Shown here in pieces: positions 1-7,354 of a stretch of DNA of 64,000 bases (its first letter is position 1; each line of letters begins with the position of its first letter). The stretch comes from JAXMEQ01 sp046348225 (GTDB lineage: Bacteria; Pseudomonadota; Gammaproteobacteria; Burkholderiales; Burkholderiaceae_C): positions 248,001-312,000 of the forward strand of contig JAXMEQ010000002.1 in assembly GCA_046348225.1 (NCBI GenBank). Direction: 5' to 3'. The position numbers and the translations under genes are program-made. The notes beneath the pieces were generated by a model, which had not been told where the DNA came from, ran no database searches, and saw only the letters and a list, made by a program, of their open reading frames with translations.

Positions 1-1
1 G

Positions 2-247
2 CATGCACAGGCCAAAGGCAGCACCGTGGCGCAGCTGGCGGTGGCCTGGGTGCTGGCACACCAGGGTGTGAGCAGCGTCATCGCCGGCCCGCGTACCCTG
101 GCCCAGTGGCAGGACTACCTGCCCGCCCTGGACTACGTCGTTACGCCGGAAGATGAGGCCCTGATTGACGCTCTGGTGCCGCCCGGCCACCCGTCCACGC
201 CGGGCTTCACCGACCCGGCGTACCCGCTGCACCCACGCCGGGCCTGA
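2..247 (+). CDS. aldo/keto reductase, C-terminal fragment (cut by window edge)
   Basis: Only the last 81 codons lie inside the window; the frame is open to base 2, so the start is outside. The visible part carries the end of an aldo/keto reductase TIM barrel: a helix with AQLAVAWVLAHQ, then the strand and loop SSVIAGPRT, which in this family contacts the NADP(H) phosphate, then a helix rich in acidic residues. These enzymes reduce aldehydes or ketones with NADPH in the cytoplasm. Substrate cannot be told from the C-terminus. The next gene lies on the opposite strand 17 bp away. Confidence 0.85.
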   Translation, partial: HAQAKGSTVAQLAVAWVLAHQGVSSVIAGPRTLAQWQDYLPALDYVVTPEDEALIDALVPPGHPSTPGFTDPAYPLHPRRA

Positions 248-264
248 ACGCGCACCCGCCCGGC

Positions 265-891
265 TCAGCGCCGGCCGGGCTGCGTGGGGGCGAAGTCGCG
301 CGGCGGCTCGTCGTCCAGCTTGAGTTCGGCCAGCGCCGAGTCCCGCACGGCGAACAGCTTGGCCAGGTCTTCCTGGACGTCGTCCACAGCCTGGCCGTCC
401 TCGTCGTCGGAGCCCGGGCCGCCTTCGGAATCCAGCAGCATGACCGAGGCCGGTGCGGCGGCCTTGCCCCAGGTGTCGCGCGGCGGCATTTCGAGGTGCG
501 GGCAGTTTTCGGCCTTGAACTCCCACGTCACGCTGTGGAGCCAGTCGGAGGCCTGCGGCTCGAAGCGCAGGATTTCCGCACGCAGCCGCATCTCGAACGC
601 CATCACGTGCCGCACCAGGGTGTCATCCCAATAGCGCAACACCAGCCGCGCATGGAGATGGGTGTCGCCCTTGCGGGTGCTGACCACCAGCACATGGCAC
701 TCGATCCAGCCCTCGGGGATGCCGCAGTAGCGCGCGGTGTCGCGGGTGAGCACACGCAGGAGCTCCCGCCGGGTGGTGGTCTGGCTGCCGAGCTCGGTGG
801 CACGCGAATGCTCCTGGCCGTCGGCTTGCGACGGTGCTTCAAGCTTCGGGGGGGCCGGATCATTGCCCAACAGGCGCTTCAGGATCTTCAT
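265..891 (-). CDS. hypothetical protein, 208 aa
   Basis: I do not recognise this protein. It starts MKILKRLLG, has a polar linker to about residue 40, a mixed alpha/beta central part (about 45-140, with WIECHVLVVSTRKGD and HLHARLVLRYWDD) and an acidic, disordered-looking tail (SDDEDGQAVDDVQEDL) ending in FAPTQPGRR. There is no signal peptide, membrane segment or cysteine-rich motif, so it should be cytoplasmic. It lies just downstream of the FHA-domain gene on the same strand, 63 bp away, so the two could be cotranscribed. Codon use matches the neighbours and the frame is clean, so it is a real gene of unknown role. Confidence 0.7.
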   Translation of the reverse strand: MKILKRLLGNDPAPPKLEAPSQADGQEHSRATELGSQTTTRRELLRVLTRDTARYCGIPEGWIECHVLVVSTRKGDTHLHARLVLRYWDDTLVRHVMAFEMRLRAEILRFEPQASDWLHSVTWEFKAENCPHLEMPPRDTWGKAAAPASVMLLDSEGGPGSDDEDGQAVDDVQEDLAKLFAVRDSALAELKLDDEPPRDFAPTQPGRR

Positions 892-954
892 GTTCTGGGG
901 TGATGCAGTTGCAGCTGACTACTGCTGATGCAGATTGTGGCGCATTCAGCGCGT

Positions 955-1581
955 TTAGTCGCGCAGCAGGAAAAGCAGCTTGTTGCCCGCTATTTCCAGC
1001 ACGTCATGGTTGGACAGCAATACCGGGTCGGGCCCGATCGGCACACCGTTGAGCGCCGGCACCGAAGCCCCTTCAAGATGCGCCACGTAGTAGCCGGTGC
1101 GCCGGTGGGAAATGGCCACCACCGCCACGCCGGGCTTGCCAAACGTCGTCACCGCCTTGACCACCGGCACCTCCAGCCCTGCCGACGAGCCGTTGACCAT
1201 CTGCAGGCTCGCATGCTTGACGCCGTTGCCCGCAGGCGACGCGTCCACCTTCATGGCCGACGTGGCGGAGAAGTTGCTGGGCAGCTCCGACGCCGCCAGG
1301 TACTGGATGCGGAAGCGGCCAATGGCGATCACGTCGCCGTCGTGCAGCTGCTGGCGGGTGGTGACCTTGCGGTTGTTGACGAAGGTGCCGTTGGTGCTGC
1401 CCAGGTCTTCAATGAAGACATTGGCCAGGCCTTCGAGTTCGAACACACAGTGCTCGCCACTGACGGCCAGGTTGTCCAGAACGATGTCGTTGCGGGGGCG
1501 CCGTCCCAGCGTGGTCCGGTCCTTGGTCAGGTACACATGCCTGATTTCGACGCCTTCGACAGATGCGATGAGCTGTGGCAT
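955..1581 (-). CDS. FHA domain-containing protein
   Basis: A 208-residue cytoplasmic protein with an N-terminal forkhead-associated domain, a phosphothreonine-binding module. The canonical residues are visible: LGRR (26-28), SGEH (41-44) and DLGSTNGTFVNN (59-70). A linker (about 100-125) leads to a second beta-rich half with GKPGVAVV and LNGVPIG, which looks like a degenerate second FHA fold lacking the SGEH and STNGT motifs. I chose the ATG at 1581 because AGGAGG lies a few bases upstream; an upstream in-frame start at 1608 has no such site. No kinase or phosphatase gene is next to it, so its partner is unknown. Confidence 0.85.
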   Translation of the reverse strand: MPQLIASVEGVEIRHVYLTKDRTTLGRRPRNDIVLDNLAVSGEHCVFELEGLANVFIEDLGSTNGTFVNNRKVTTRQQLHDGDVIAIGRFRIQYLAASELPSNFSATSAMKVDASPAGNGVKHASLQMVNGSSAGLEVPVVKAVTTFGKPGVAVVAISHRRTGYYVAHLEGASVPALNGVPIGPDPVLLSNHDVLEIAGNKLLFLLRD

Positions 1582-1652
1582 GGAGCCTCCTGCACGTTGA
1601 CACGGCACAAGTCATCGTAGCCCTACATCACGCCGGCGACAACCAGAAGGCG

Positions 1653-2204
1653 CTAGATGTAGGCCGGACTGTTTAACGGCGCGTGCCGGATGTGCAGCGA
1701 CGCGTCCAGCGCTGCCAGGTGGTTGGCATTGCGCCCGAGAATCCGCGCCGCCAGTGGCAGGTAGTGGGTTTCCTCGAAGCGCGCATGTGCCAGGTAGGTG
1801 GCCACAAGGCGCTGCACGGCCGGTGCCTCCAGCGCTGCCGGCTTGCCCCTGGCGGCAGCCTTCAGCGGGGCTTCCAGCGCCTTCCATTGCGCTTCAACAT
1901 CGCGGTGCTCCCGGGTCAGGCGCTCGGCCAGGGCCGCAACCAGCGCGGCCTCGTCGCCCGGCATGGCGCTGCGCTGCACCGACGGGAAAAGCACCTTTTC
2001 CTCGTCCAGGTGGTGCGCCAGAACGCCCTCGTCAAAAAGTCTCAGGGTGTCGGCGGCGACCGCCCGGGCCTGGTCAGCCGCGTCCAGCAGCGCGGGCAGC
2101 CGGGCCAGCGCACCCAACCGGGACACGATGCCTTCATGGCATCGGGAAAAGTCGCCCAGGGGTTCTGGCGATGGGTCGGCGATAGCAACAGGCGGGATGT
2201 TCAT
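1653..2204 (-). CDS. hemerythrin HHE-domain protein
   Basis: A 183-residue four-helix-bundle protein of the hemerythrin/HHE cation-binding family, expected to bind a di-iron centre and sense or carry O2 or handle NO and iron in the cytoplasm. Candidate ligands are the His in SRCHEG (near 23), the HHLDEE pair (near 64-69), EHRD (near 101) and the AHARFEETH segment (near 140-148). A divergent universal stress gene starts 112 bp away, and an FNR-type box (2239-2252) lies between the two, so expression in low oxygen is likely. Substrate or ligand specificity cannot be read from sequence. Confidence 0.85.
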   Translation of the reverse strand: MNIPPVAIADPSPEPLGDFSRCHEGIVSRLGALARLPALLDAADQARAVAADTLRLFDEGVLAHHLDEEKVLFPSVQRSAMPGDEAALVAALAERLTREHRDVEAQWKALEAPLKAAARGKPAALEAPAVQRLVATYLAHARFEETHYLPLAARILGRNANHLAALDASLHIRHAPLNSPAYI

Positions 2205-2238
2205 GCGCTCAATCTAGTCGGCCAGCCATGCATCCGCC

Positions 2239-2252
2239 TTGATGCGCGTCAA
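2239..2252. promoter_or_regulatory. FNR/ANR-type box between hemerythrin and usp genes
   Basis: TTGATGCGCGTCAA matches the FNR/ANR consensus TTGAT-N4-ATCAA at all positions but one. It lies 35 bp upstream of the hemerythrin start and 65 bp upstream of the usp start, so it could serve either or both promoters. The same half-sites, TTGAT and GTCAA, recur in the hemN-fnr intergenic region at 56664-56677. Two FNR-type regulators are encoded in this window. Site function is inferred from the match and context. Confidence 0.7.
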
Positions 2253-2316
2253 TCACCGGGCCCTTGCCGGGCGGCAGCATCGGGGCTTCCTGAATGCATT
2301 ACTGGAGAGGCAACCC

Positions 2317-2757
2317 ATGTTCAAACACATTCTTCTGGCCACCGATGGCTCCCCGGCGTCGGAACGCGCCACCACCATGGCCGCGGGCCTGGCCCGCCAG
2401 CATGGCGCCCGGCTCACGGCGCTGTACGTGGTGGACCCTTACCCTTACCTCGGCATCGGCGAGGCCAACCCCATGGGCTTCCAGGCCTACATGTCGGCGG
2501 CGCTGGACCACGCCTCGCAGGCCCATTCCCGCGTGCTGGCACTGACCCAGCAGGCCGGCCCGGGCATCGAGGTCGCCCAGCGGGTGGTGGAAGACGTGGC
2601 CGCGTCCACCGGCATCGTGCAGACCGCCCGGGAGCAAGGCGCGGACCTGATCGTCGTGGGTTCGCATGGTCGCAGCGGCATTGCCCGGCTGATGCTGGGC
2701 AGCGTGGCGGCCCGGGTGGTGGCCGAATCCACCGTGCCGGTGCTGGTGGCGCGCTGA
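2317..2757 (+). CDS. universal stress protein, UspA family
   Basis: A 146-residue cytoplasmic UspA-fold protein. The N-terminus MFKHILLATDGSPAS is the typical first strand and loop, and the C-terminus has the ATP-binding pattern G-2x-G-9x-G-S (VVGSHGRSG...MLGSVAARV), so it belongs to the nucleotide-binding type. The start at 2317 has GGAGAGG at the right distance; an in-frame TTG at 2239 lies inside the FNR-type box and is not used. Usp proteins of this kind are commonly FNR/ANR-controlled in proteobacteria, which fits the box 65 bp upstream. Confidence 0.92.
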   Translation: MFKHILLATDGSPASERATTMAAGLARQHGARLTALYVVDPYPYLGIGEANPMGFQAYMSAALDHASQAHSRVLALTQQAGPGIEVAQRVVEDVAASTGIVQTAREQGADLIVVGSHGRSGIARLMLGSVAARVVAESTVPVLVAR

Positions 2758-2761
2758 CGCC

Positions 2762-3583
2762 TCAACCCGCGGGCGTGCGGGCCAGCCAGCCGGCCAGGTG
2801 GTCGTTGAACGGTTGGGGCTGTTGCACCATCACCCAATGCCCGGTGGGCATGGGACGGATCTCGTTGCCCGGCGTTGCCGCCAGCCAGTCGAGCCAGCCC
2901 TGCGACTGGAACTGGAACGGTTTGCGCTGGCCATAGAAGTACAGCGTCGGGCAGGCCGGCGCCACCGGGGCGGCCTTGCGGTAGCCCCCGCTCCACTGGG
3001 CGGCGTACGGGTAGTTCATCTGCCAGCCGATGTCGGCCTGCGCGGTCGGGCAACGCAACGCGGCGGCCATGGCGCGTGTCATGCGTGTGGCCAGTGCCTG
3101 ATTCACAAACCGGCCCACGCCCCAGGCCAGCGCCAGCCAGAGCTGGTAGACCGCCACGCCCCACTTGGCCCTGGCAGACAGGGAACGCCGCAGCGCGCCG
3201 GCGTTGTGGTCGCCAATGTCCACCGCCACCAGCCGCGCCACCCGCTGCGGATGCTGCGCCAGGTATTCGTAGCCAAACACGCAACCCCAGTCGTGCAGCA
3301 GCAGCGTCACGGGCCGGTCGGGGCTGACCGTGTCCACGATGCGGGCCACCGCATCCGCCATGCCCTGCAAGGTCAGCGGCCGGGGCGGCTGCGTCAGGTC
3401 GAACCCCGGCAGCGTGAAACGGGCGCAGCACAGCTGGCCCGGGAAGGTGGCCAGCAGGTGCGCCACCTGCGCATCCCAGAGGCGGTGGGTGTCTGGCCAG
3501 CCATGTAGCATCACCACCGTGTGGGGGCCCTCGCCCTCCAGGTACACCGCGACGCCGTCCACCGACAGGACGCGCGCCGCCAT
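2762..3583 (-). CDS. alpha/beta hydrolase, epoxide hydrolase-like
   Basis: A 273-residue alpha/beta hydrolase. HGWPDT forms the oxyanion-hole loop, and HDWG supplies an aspartate where serine hydrolases have G-x-S-x-G, as in epoxide hydrolases and haloalkane dehalogenases. A GHW motif near the C-terminus gives the catalytic histidine. No signal peptide is present. The start codon shares its A with the stop of the upstream GST (TGATG at 3581-3585), so translation is coupled. The pairing suggests detoxification of electrophiles, but the substrate is unknown. Confidence 0.85.
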   Translation of the reverse strand: MAARVLSVDGVAVYLEGEGPHTVVMLHGWPDTHRLWDAQVAHLLATFPGQLCCARFTLPGFDLTQPPRPLTLQGMADAVARIVDTVSPDRPVTLLLHDWGCVFGYEYLAQHPQRVARLVAVDIGDHNAGALRRSLSARAKWGVAVYQLWLALAWGVGRFVNQALATRMTRAMAAALRCPTAQADIGWQMNYPYAAQWSGGYRKAAPVAPACPTLYFYGQRKPFQFQSQGWLDWLAATPGNEIRPMPTGHWVMVQQPQPFNDHLAGWLARTPAG

Positions 3584-4224
3584 CAGAGTGCGCTGGCTGC
3601 CTTGCGGTCGGCCACCACCTTTTGTGCAGCCGGCCGCTCGCCAATTAACTTGATGTAGGGCTTGTAGTCCACACCGGCGGCGGCCAGCAGGTCTTCGCCA
3701 TACACGGCCCGGGTGGCCATGCCCACCAGCGGCAGGTTGGCAAATGCCGAGCAGTCCGCCTGGCTCAGGCTGTCGCCTGCCACATACGGCGAGAACCTGG
3801 CCAGCTGCTTGAAGGCAGCGATGTTCTTTTCCAGCTGCTTGCGCACGCGCTCCTTGTTGCTGTCGCTGACCGTGCCGCCAAAGAACGCCTGCGGGTACAG
3901 GTCGCGCGCCACCAGTTCGAGGTGCAGGTCGATGAAGATCGTCAGCTCGCGCACCTTGGCCGCAGCGAACGGGTCGGCCGGCAACAGCGGCGGATTCGGG
4001 TAGGCGGCCTCGATGTACTCCAGGATGGCCTGGCTTTCGCACAGGCCGCCCCCGGGTGTGCGGATGAACGGGATCTTGGCCAGCGGCGAGGCCGCCAGCA
4101 CGGCCGGGTCGGTGCTCTTGGTGGGCACCAGCGCCTCGGTGAAGGGCACGCCCTTCTCCAGCAGCGCCAGCTTGACCTTGTTGTAGTAATTGGAAATGGG
4201 GGAACCGCACAGGGTGATCGTCAT
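3583..4224 (-). CDS. glutathione S-transferase family protein
   Basis: A 213-residue soluble GST: an N-terminal thioredoxin-like domain (ITLCGSPISNYYNKVKLAL, then KIPFIRT with the cis-Pro and CESQAILEYIE for glutathione gamma-glutamyl binding) and an all-helical C-terminal domain from about residue 90. The family conjugates or reduces substrates with glutathione. I start it at 4224 (MTITLCGSP), where the fold begins; the longer frame to 4353 only adds a non-homologous stretch. It is the first gene of a two-gene unit with the hydrolase. Confidence 0.9.
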   Translation of the reverse strand: MTITLCGSPISNYYNKVKLALLEKGVPFTEALVPTKSTDPAVLAASPLAKIPFIRTPGGGLCESQAILEYIEAAYPNPPLLPADPFAAAKVRELTIFIDLHLELVARDLYPQAFFGGTVSDSNKERVRKQLEKNIAAFKQLARFSPYVAGDSLSQADCSAFANLPLVGMATRAVYGEDLLAAAGVDYKPYIKLIGERPAAQKVVADRKAASAL

Positions 4225-4328
4225 GGTGGCTTGACTCCGGGTAAAGCAGTGCGCAGTGTAGGGCGAGCCCGTGCTGCGGTTAAAGTCCGGGCTGTCGCCT
4301 ACCGAACACCCCCAACACAGGACACTGC

Positions 4329-4556
4329 ATGGCAAGACCCCATGACTGGGCACCCAAGGTGCTGGCCATCATCAGGACGGGCAACACCGCCGCGGCCATT
4401 GCGCAGATCAAGGTCGCGCCCAGCGTGAAGGACCTGAAAGCCCTGCAGGCCGCACTCGCGGCCGCCGGGCTGGCCGGGCGCTGGCGCGAGCTGGACGAGG
4501 CGGTCACGGACAACCTGGCCCTGCTGTCCGCGCCCCGGCTGCACCGCTCGCCATGA
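4329..4556 (+). CDS. small hypothetical protein coupled to the DEAD helicase gene
   Basis: A 75-residue predicted helical protein with no domain I recognise. It starts MARPHDWAPKVLAII, and two amphipathic helices follow (about 20-40 and 44-66). Its stop overlaps the start of the RhlE-type helicase by four bases (ATGA at 4553-4556), so it is translationally coupled to it and should be made in similar amounts. Function in RNA metabolism is only a guess from that coupling. Confidence 0.6.
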   Translation: MARPHDWAPKVLAIIRTGNTAAAIAQIKVAPSVKDLKALQAALAAAGLAGRWRELDEAVTDNLALLSAPRLHRSP

Positions 4557-5806
4557 GTTTTGCCGCCCTCGGGTTGACGCCCGCACTGGTCAAGGCCATC
4601 GCGGCGCTGGGCTTCACCCATCCCACCCCCATCCAGTCCGCCGCCATCGGCCCCGCGCTGGCGGGCGCCGACGTGCTGGGCCAGGCCCAGACCGGCTCGG
4701 GCAAAACGGCGGCGTTCGCCCTGCCCCTGCTGCAGTGGCTGGTGCAGCAAGGGCCGCAGGCGCCCCGCCGCACCCGCGCCCTGGTACTGGTGCCCACGCG
4801 CGAGCTGGCCGCCCAGGTGGGCGAGGTGCTCCGCAGCCTGGCGCAACACCTGTCGCAGCCGCCCCGGGTGGCCGTGGTGTTCGGCGGCGTGTCCATCAAC
4901 CCGCAAATGCTGAGCCTGCGTGGTGGCGCCGACGTGGTGGTGGCCACCCCCGGCCGCCTGCTCGACCTGGTGCAGCACAACGCCGTGCGCCTGACGGATG
5001 TGGGCCTGCTGGTGCTGGACGAGGCGGACCGCCTGCTCGACCTGGGCTTTGCCGAGGAGCTGAACCGCGTGCTCTGGGCCCTGCCCCCGAAGCGGCAGAA
5101 CCTGTTTTTCTCGGCCACCTTCGCGCCGGCCGTGCAGGCGCTGGCCAGCGGCCTGCTGCGCGACCCGGTGCGCGTGGAAGTGGCGGCCACGCCCGCCAAC
5201 GAACCCGCCATCGTGCAGCGCGCCGTGGCGGTGGACGCGGCGCGGCGCACCCAGCTGCTGCGCCAGCTGATCAAGGACAGTGGCTGGACCCGGGTGCTGG
5301 TGTTTGTGGCCACCCAGTACGCCACCGAGCATGTGGCCTGGAAGCTCTACAAGGCCGGTGTGTTTGCCACCCCCTTCCACGGCGGCCTGAGCCAGGGCGC
5401 GCGCAAAAAGGTGCTGGAGGAATTCAAGGCCGGCCAGTGGGATGTGCTGGTCACCACCGACCTCGCCTCCCGCGGCATCGACATCGCCCAGCTGCCGGTG
5501 GTGGTCAACTACGACCTGCCGCGCTCGGCCACCGACTACGTGCACCGCATCGGCCGCACCGGCCGCGCGGGTGCCAGCGGGCTGGCGGTGAGCTTTGTGA
5601 GCCCCGGCACCGAGGCCCATTTCCGCCTGATTGAAAAGCGCCAGGGCTTGAGCCTGCCGCTGGAGGTGGTGGCCGGCTACGAGCCCACCGAAGCGCCCGC
5701 ACTGCCCAACCAGGAGACCGTGCCCGGCACCGGCGGCATTAAGGGCAAGCGCCCGAGCAAGAAAGACAAGCTGCGCGCGGCGGCGGCGCGGGCCGCGCAG
5801 GCTTAG
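4553..5806 (+). CDS. rhlE: ATP-dependent RNA helicase, RhlE-type DEAD box
   Basis: A 417-residue DEAD-box helicase that unwinds RNA duplexes with ATP, typically in ribosome assembly and RNA turnover. All core motifs are present: Q motif GFTHPTPIQ (20-28), Walker A AQTGSGKT (45-52), PTRELA (81-86), DEAD (156-159), SAT (187-189), and HRIGRTGRAG (331-340). After the two RecA domains there is a basic, Ala-rich tail of about 35 residues, short for RhlE proteins, which often have long Arg/Gly tails. The stop overlaps that of the convergent DUF6172 gene by four bases. Confidence 0.93.
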   Translation: MSFAALGLTPALVKAIAALGFTHPTPIQSAAIGPALAGADVLGQAQTGSGKTAAFALPLLQWLVQQGPQAPRRTRALVLVPTRELAAQVGEVLRSLAQHLSQPPRVAVVFGGVSINPQMLSLRGGADVVVATPGRLLDLVQHNAVRLTDVGLLVLDEADRLLDLGFAEELNRVLWALPPKRQNLFFSATFAPAVQALASGLLRDPVRVEVAATPANEPAIVQRAVAVDAARRTQLLRQLIKDSGWTRVLVFVATQYATEHVAWKLYKAGVFATPFHGGLSQGARKKVLEEFKAGQWDVLVTTDLASRGIDIAQLPVVVNYDLPRSATDYVHRIGRTGRAGASGLAVSFVSPGTEAHFRLIEKRQGLSLPLEVVAGYEPTEAPALPNQETVPGTGGIKGKRPSKKDKLRAAAARAAQA

Positions 5807-6129
5807 TCGTCGGTGGGATCGCCAGCCGCTGGCGCAGCGCCTTCCGGCCTGGGCACGCGCTTGCCGGGTTTGGCCAGAATTTCCACGTAGAACTGGCTAC
5901 CGCCCTCGCGCGCATGGGCGTCCAGCAGGGCAATCAGCTCACCCACCCGCGCCACGGCCGCCGTGTCCTGCGTGGGGCCGAACTTGCAGTCAAAGTCCCA
6001 GAAGTCGGCGCCCTCGGGCAGCTCGCGCCGGCGCTCGCGCCGCAGGTACTTGCGCAGCTCGTGCTTGGTGGCGTCGAGCACCCGGTCGGGGTGTTTGCCT
6101 TCCACATGGAGCTGGAATGTTTTTCTCAT
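5803..6129 (-). CDS. DUF6172 family protein
   Basis: A 108-residue small soluble protein. It matches a family I remember as DUF6172: MRKTFQL start, a basic central helix KHELRKYLRRERR, the block LPEGADFWDFDCKFG and the end segment YVEILAKPGKR. Function is unknown. The basic helix and the family's small size would suit a nucleic-acid or ribosome-associated role, but nothing in the sequence proves it. It is convergent with the helicase gene and 27 bp downstream of the NYN-domain gene, which is on the same strand. Confidence 0.75.
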   Translation of the reverse strand: MRKTFQLHVEGKHPDRVLDATKHELRKYLRRERRRELPEGADFWDFDCKFGPTQDTAAVARVGELIALLDAHAREGGSQFYVEILAKPGKRVPRPEGAAPAAGDPTDD

Positions 6130-6156
6130 GAAGGTCCTTGGTCGCGGGGAGCGTGA

Positions 6157-6708
6157 TTATGCGTTGCGCCCCGCTGGCTGGCCGGCCACCAGGTCTTCGT
6201 GGTAGTGGAAGGCGTGGCAACTGGCCGCCCAGTGCCGGTTGGTGGTGTTGCGCGCGCCCACGCCCACCAGCGTCTTGCCTGCGGCGCGCAGGGCCTGGGC
6301 CAGCGGCATGAAGTCGCTGTCGCCACTGACCACCAGCACGGTGCCGATGTGGCGGTGGCGCGTCACGTCCTGCACCGCGTCCAGGCAGAGCCGGATGTCG
6401 GCGCCATTCTTGGCGCCCCCACCGGGCGGGAACAGCTGCACCAGGTCGATGGCGTGCTGCAGCAGCGCATCGCGGTAACGGCCAAAGAACTGCCAGTTGC
6501 AGTAGGCGCGATTGATGGCCACTGGCCCGAAACGGGCTGCGAGCGCCATGACGGCGGCCACATCGACCAGCGGGTCCTGGACCTTGAAGCGGTCGTCCGG
6601 GCGGCTGTAGGCGCCCTCCTGCCGGGCTTCGCACAGGCTGGCGTGCAGGTTTTCAAAGTCCCAATAGATGGCGGTATGGGCAGCGTTGTCAGGGGTTTTG
6701 TCGGGCAT
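6157..6708 (-). CDS. NYN (PIN-like) domain ribonuclease
   Basis: A 183-residue protein of the NYN/LabA-like family, a PIN-fold predicted ribonuclease. Conserved acidic residues are visible in order: YWDFENLH (about 15-22), the GADIRLCLDAV segment, and VVSGDSDFMPLAQALR, the characteristic metal-binding SGDSDF motif. The end of the domain, LVGVGARNTTN, is also typical. I start it at MPDKTPDN (6708) since upstream frame extensions are antisense to the neighbour. It reads divergently from the 3'-5' exonuclease gene with 49 bp between them. Confidence 0.85.
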   Translation of the reverse strand: MPDKTPDNAAHTAIYWDFENLHASLCEARQEGAYSRPDDRFKVQDPLVDVAAVMALAARFGPVAINRAYCNWQFFGRYRDALLQHAIDLVQLFPPGGGAKNGADIRLCLDAVQDVTRHRHIGTVLVVSGDSDFMPLAQALRAAGKTLVGVGARNTTNRHWAASCHAFHYHEDLVAGQPAGRNA

Positions 6709-6757
6709 GTGCAAATGTCTTGTGGGGTGCGCGATGCTACGCCCCACAATCGCCACC

Positions 6758-7354
6758 ATGCAAAACCACCTTCCCACGCCGGCCAAGGACGAGATCGCCC
6801 TGCTGCCGCTGTTTGACCGGCTGGGGCTGGACCGCATACACCTGGTGGCCACCGCGGCACAGGCCCGCGAGGCCTGCGCCGCGCTCACGGACACGCCGTT
6901 CTGGGGCTTTGACACCGAATCCAAACCCACGTTCGCAAGGAACGAGGTGTCGCAGGGCCCGCACATCGTGCAGCTCGCCACGCTGGAGCGGGCCTGGGTG
7001 TTCCAGCTGCATGACCCGCATTGCAGTGAACAGGTGGCCGGCCTGCTGGCCGCGCACGGCATCACCAAGGCCGGCTTTGGGCTGGGCGACGACCGCAAGC
7101 GCATCACCGCGCGGCTCGGTGTGGAGCCCGCCGGCGTGCTGGACCTGAACACCGTGTTCCGCGAGCGCGGCTACCGCAAGGACATGGGTGTGAAAGGGGC
7201 GGTGGCGGTGCTGTTCAACCAGCGCTTCATCAAGTCGCGCAAGGCCACCACCTCCAACTGGGCCAACCCGCGCCTGACGGAAGCACAGCTGGTGTACGCC
7301 GCCAACGACGCCTACGCCGCGGCCCGCGTGTACCACGCGCTGGGGCTGACCTAG
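6758..7354 (+). CDS. 3'-5' exonuclease, DEDD family
   Basis: A 198-residue single-domain DEDD exonuclease (RNase D / WRN exonuclease-like). Exo I is FWGFDTESKP (the D and E pair), Exo II lies around KAGFGLGDDRK, and Exo III is YAANDAYAAARVY, whose tyrosine places it in the DEDDy group. It lacks the HRDC domain of true RNase D. The start at 6758 (MQNHLPTP) is the first that leaves the divergent promoter region free. It should trim single-stranded 3' ends of RNA or DNA; the target is not evident. Confidence 0.87.
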   Translation: MQNHLPTPAKDEIALLPLFDRLGLDRIHLVATAAQAREACAALTDTPFWGFDTESKPTFARNEVSQGPHIVQLATLERAWVFQLHDPHCSEQVAGLLAAHGITKAGFGLGDDRKRITARLGVEPAGVLDLNTVFRERGYRKDMGVKGAVAVLFNQRFIKSRKATTSNWANPRLTEAQLVYAANDAYAAARVYHALGLT

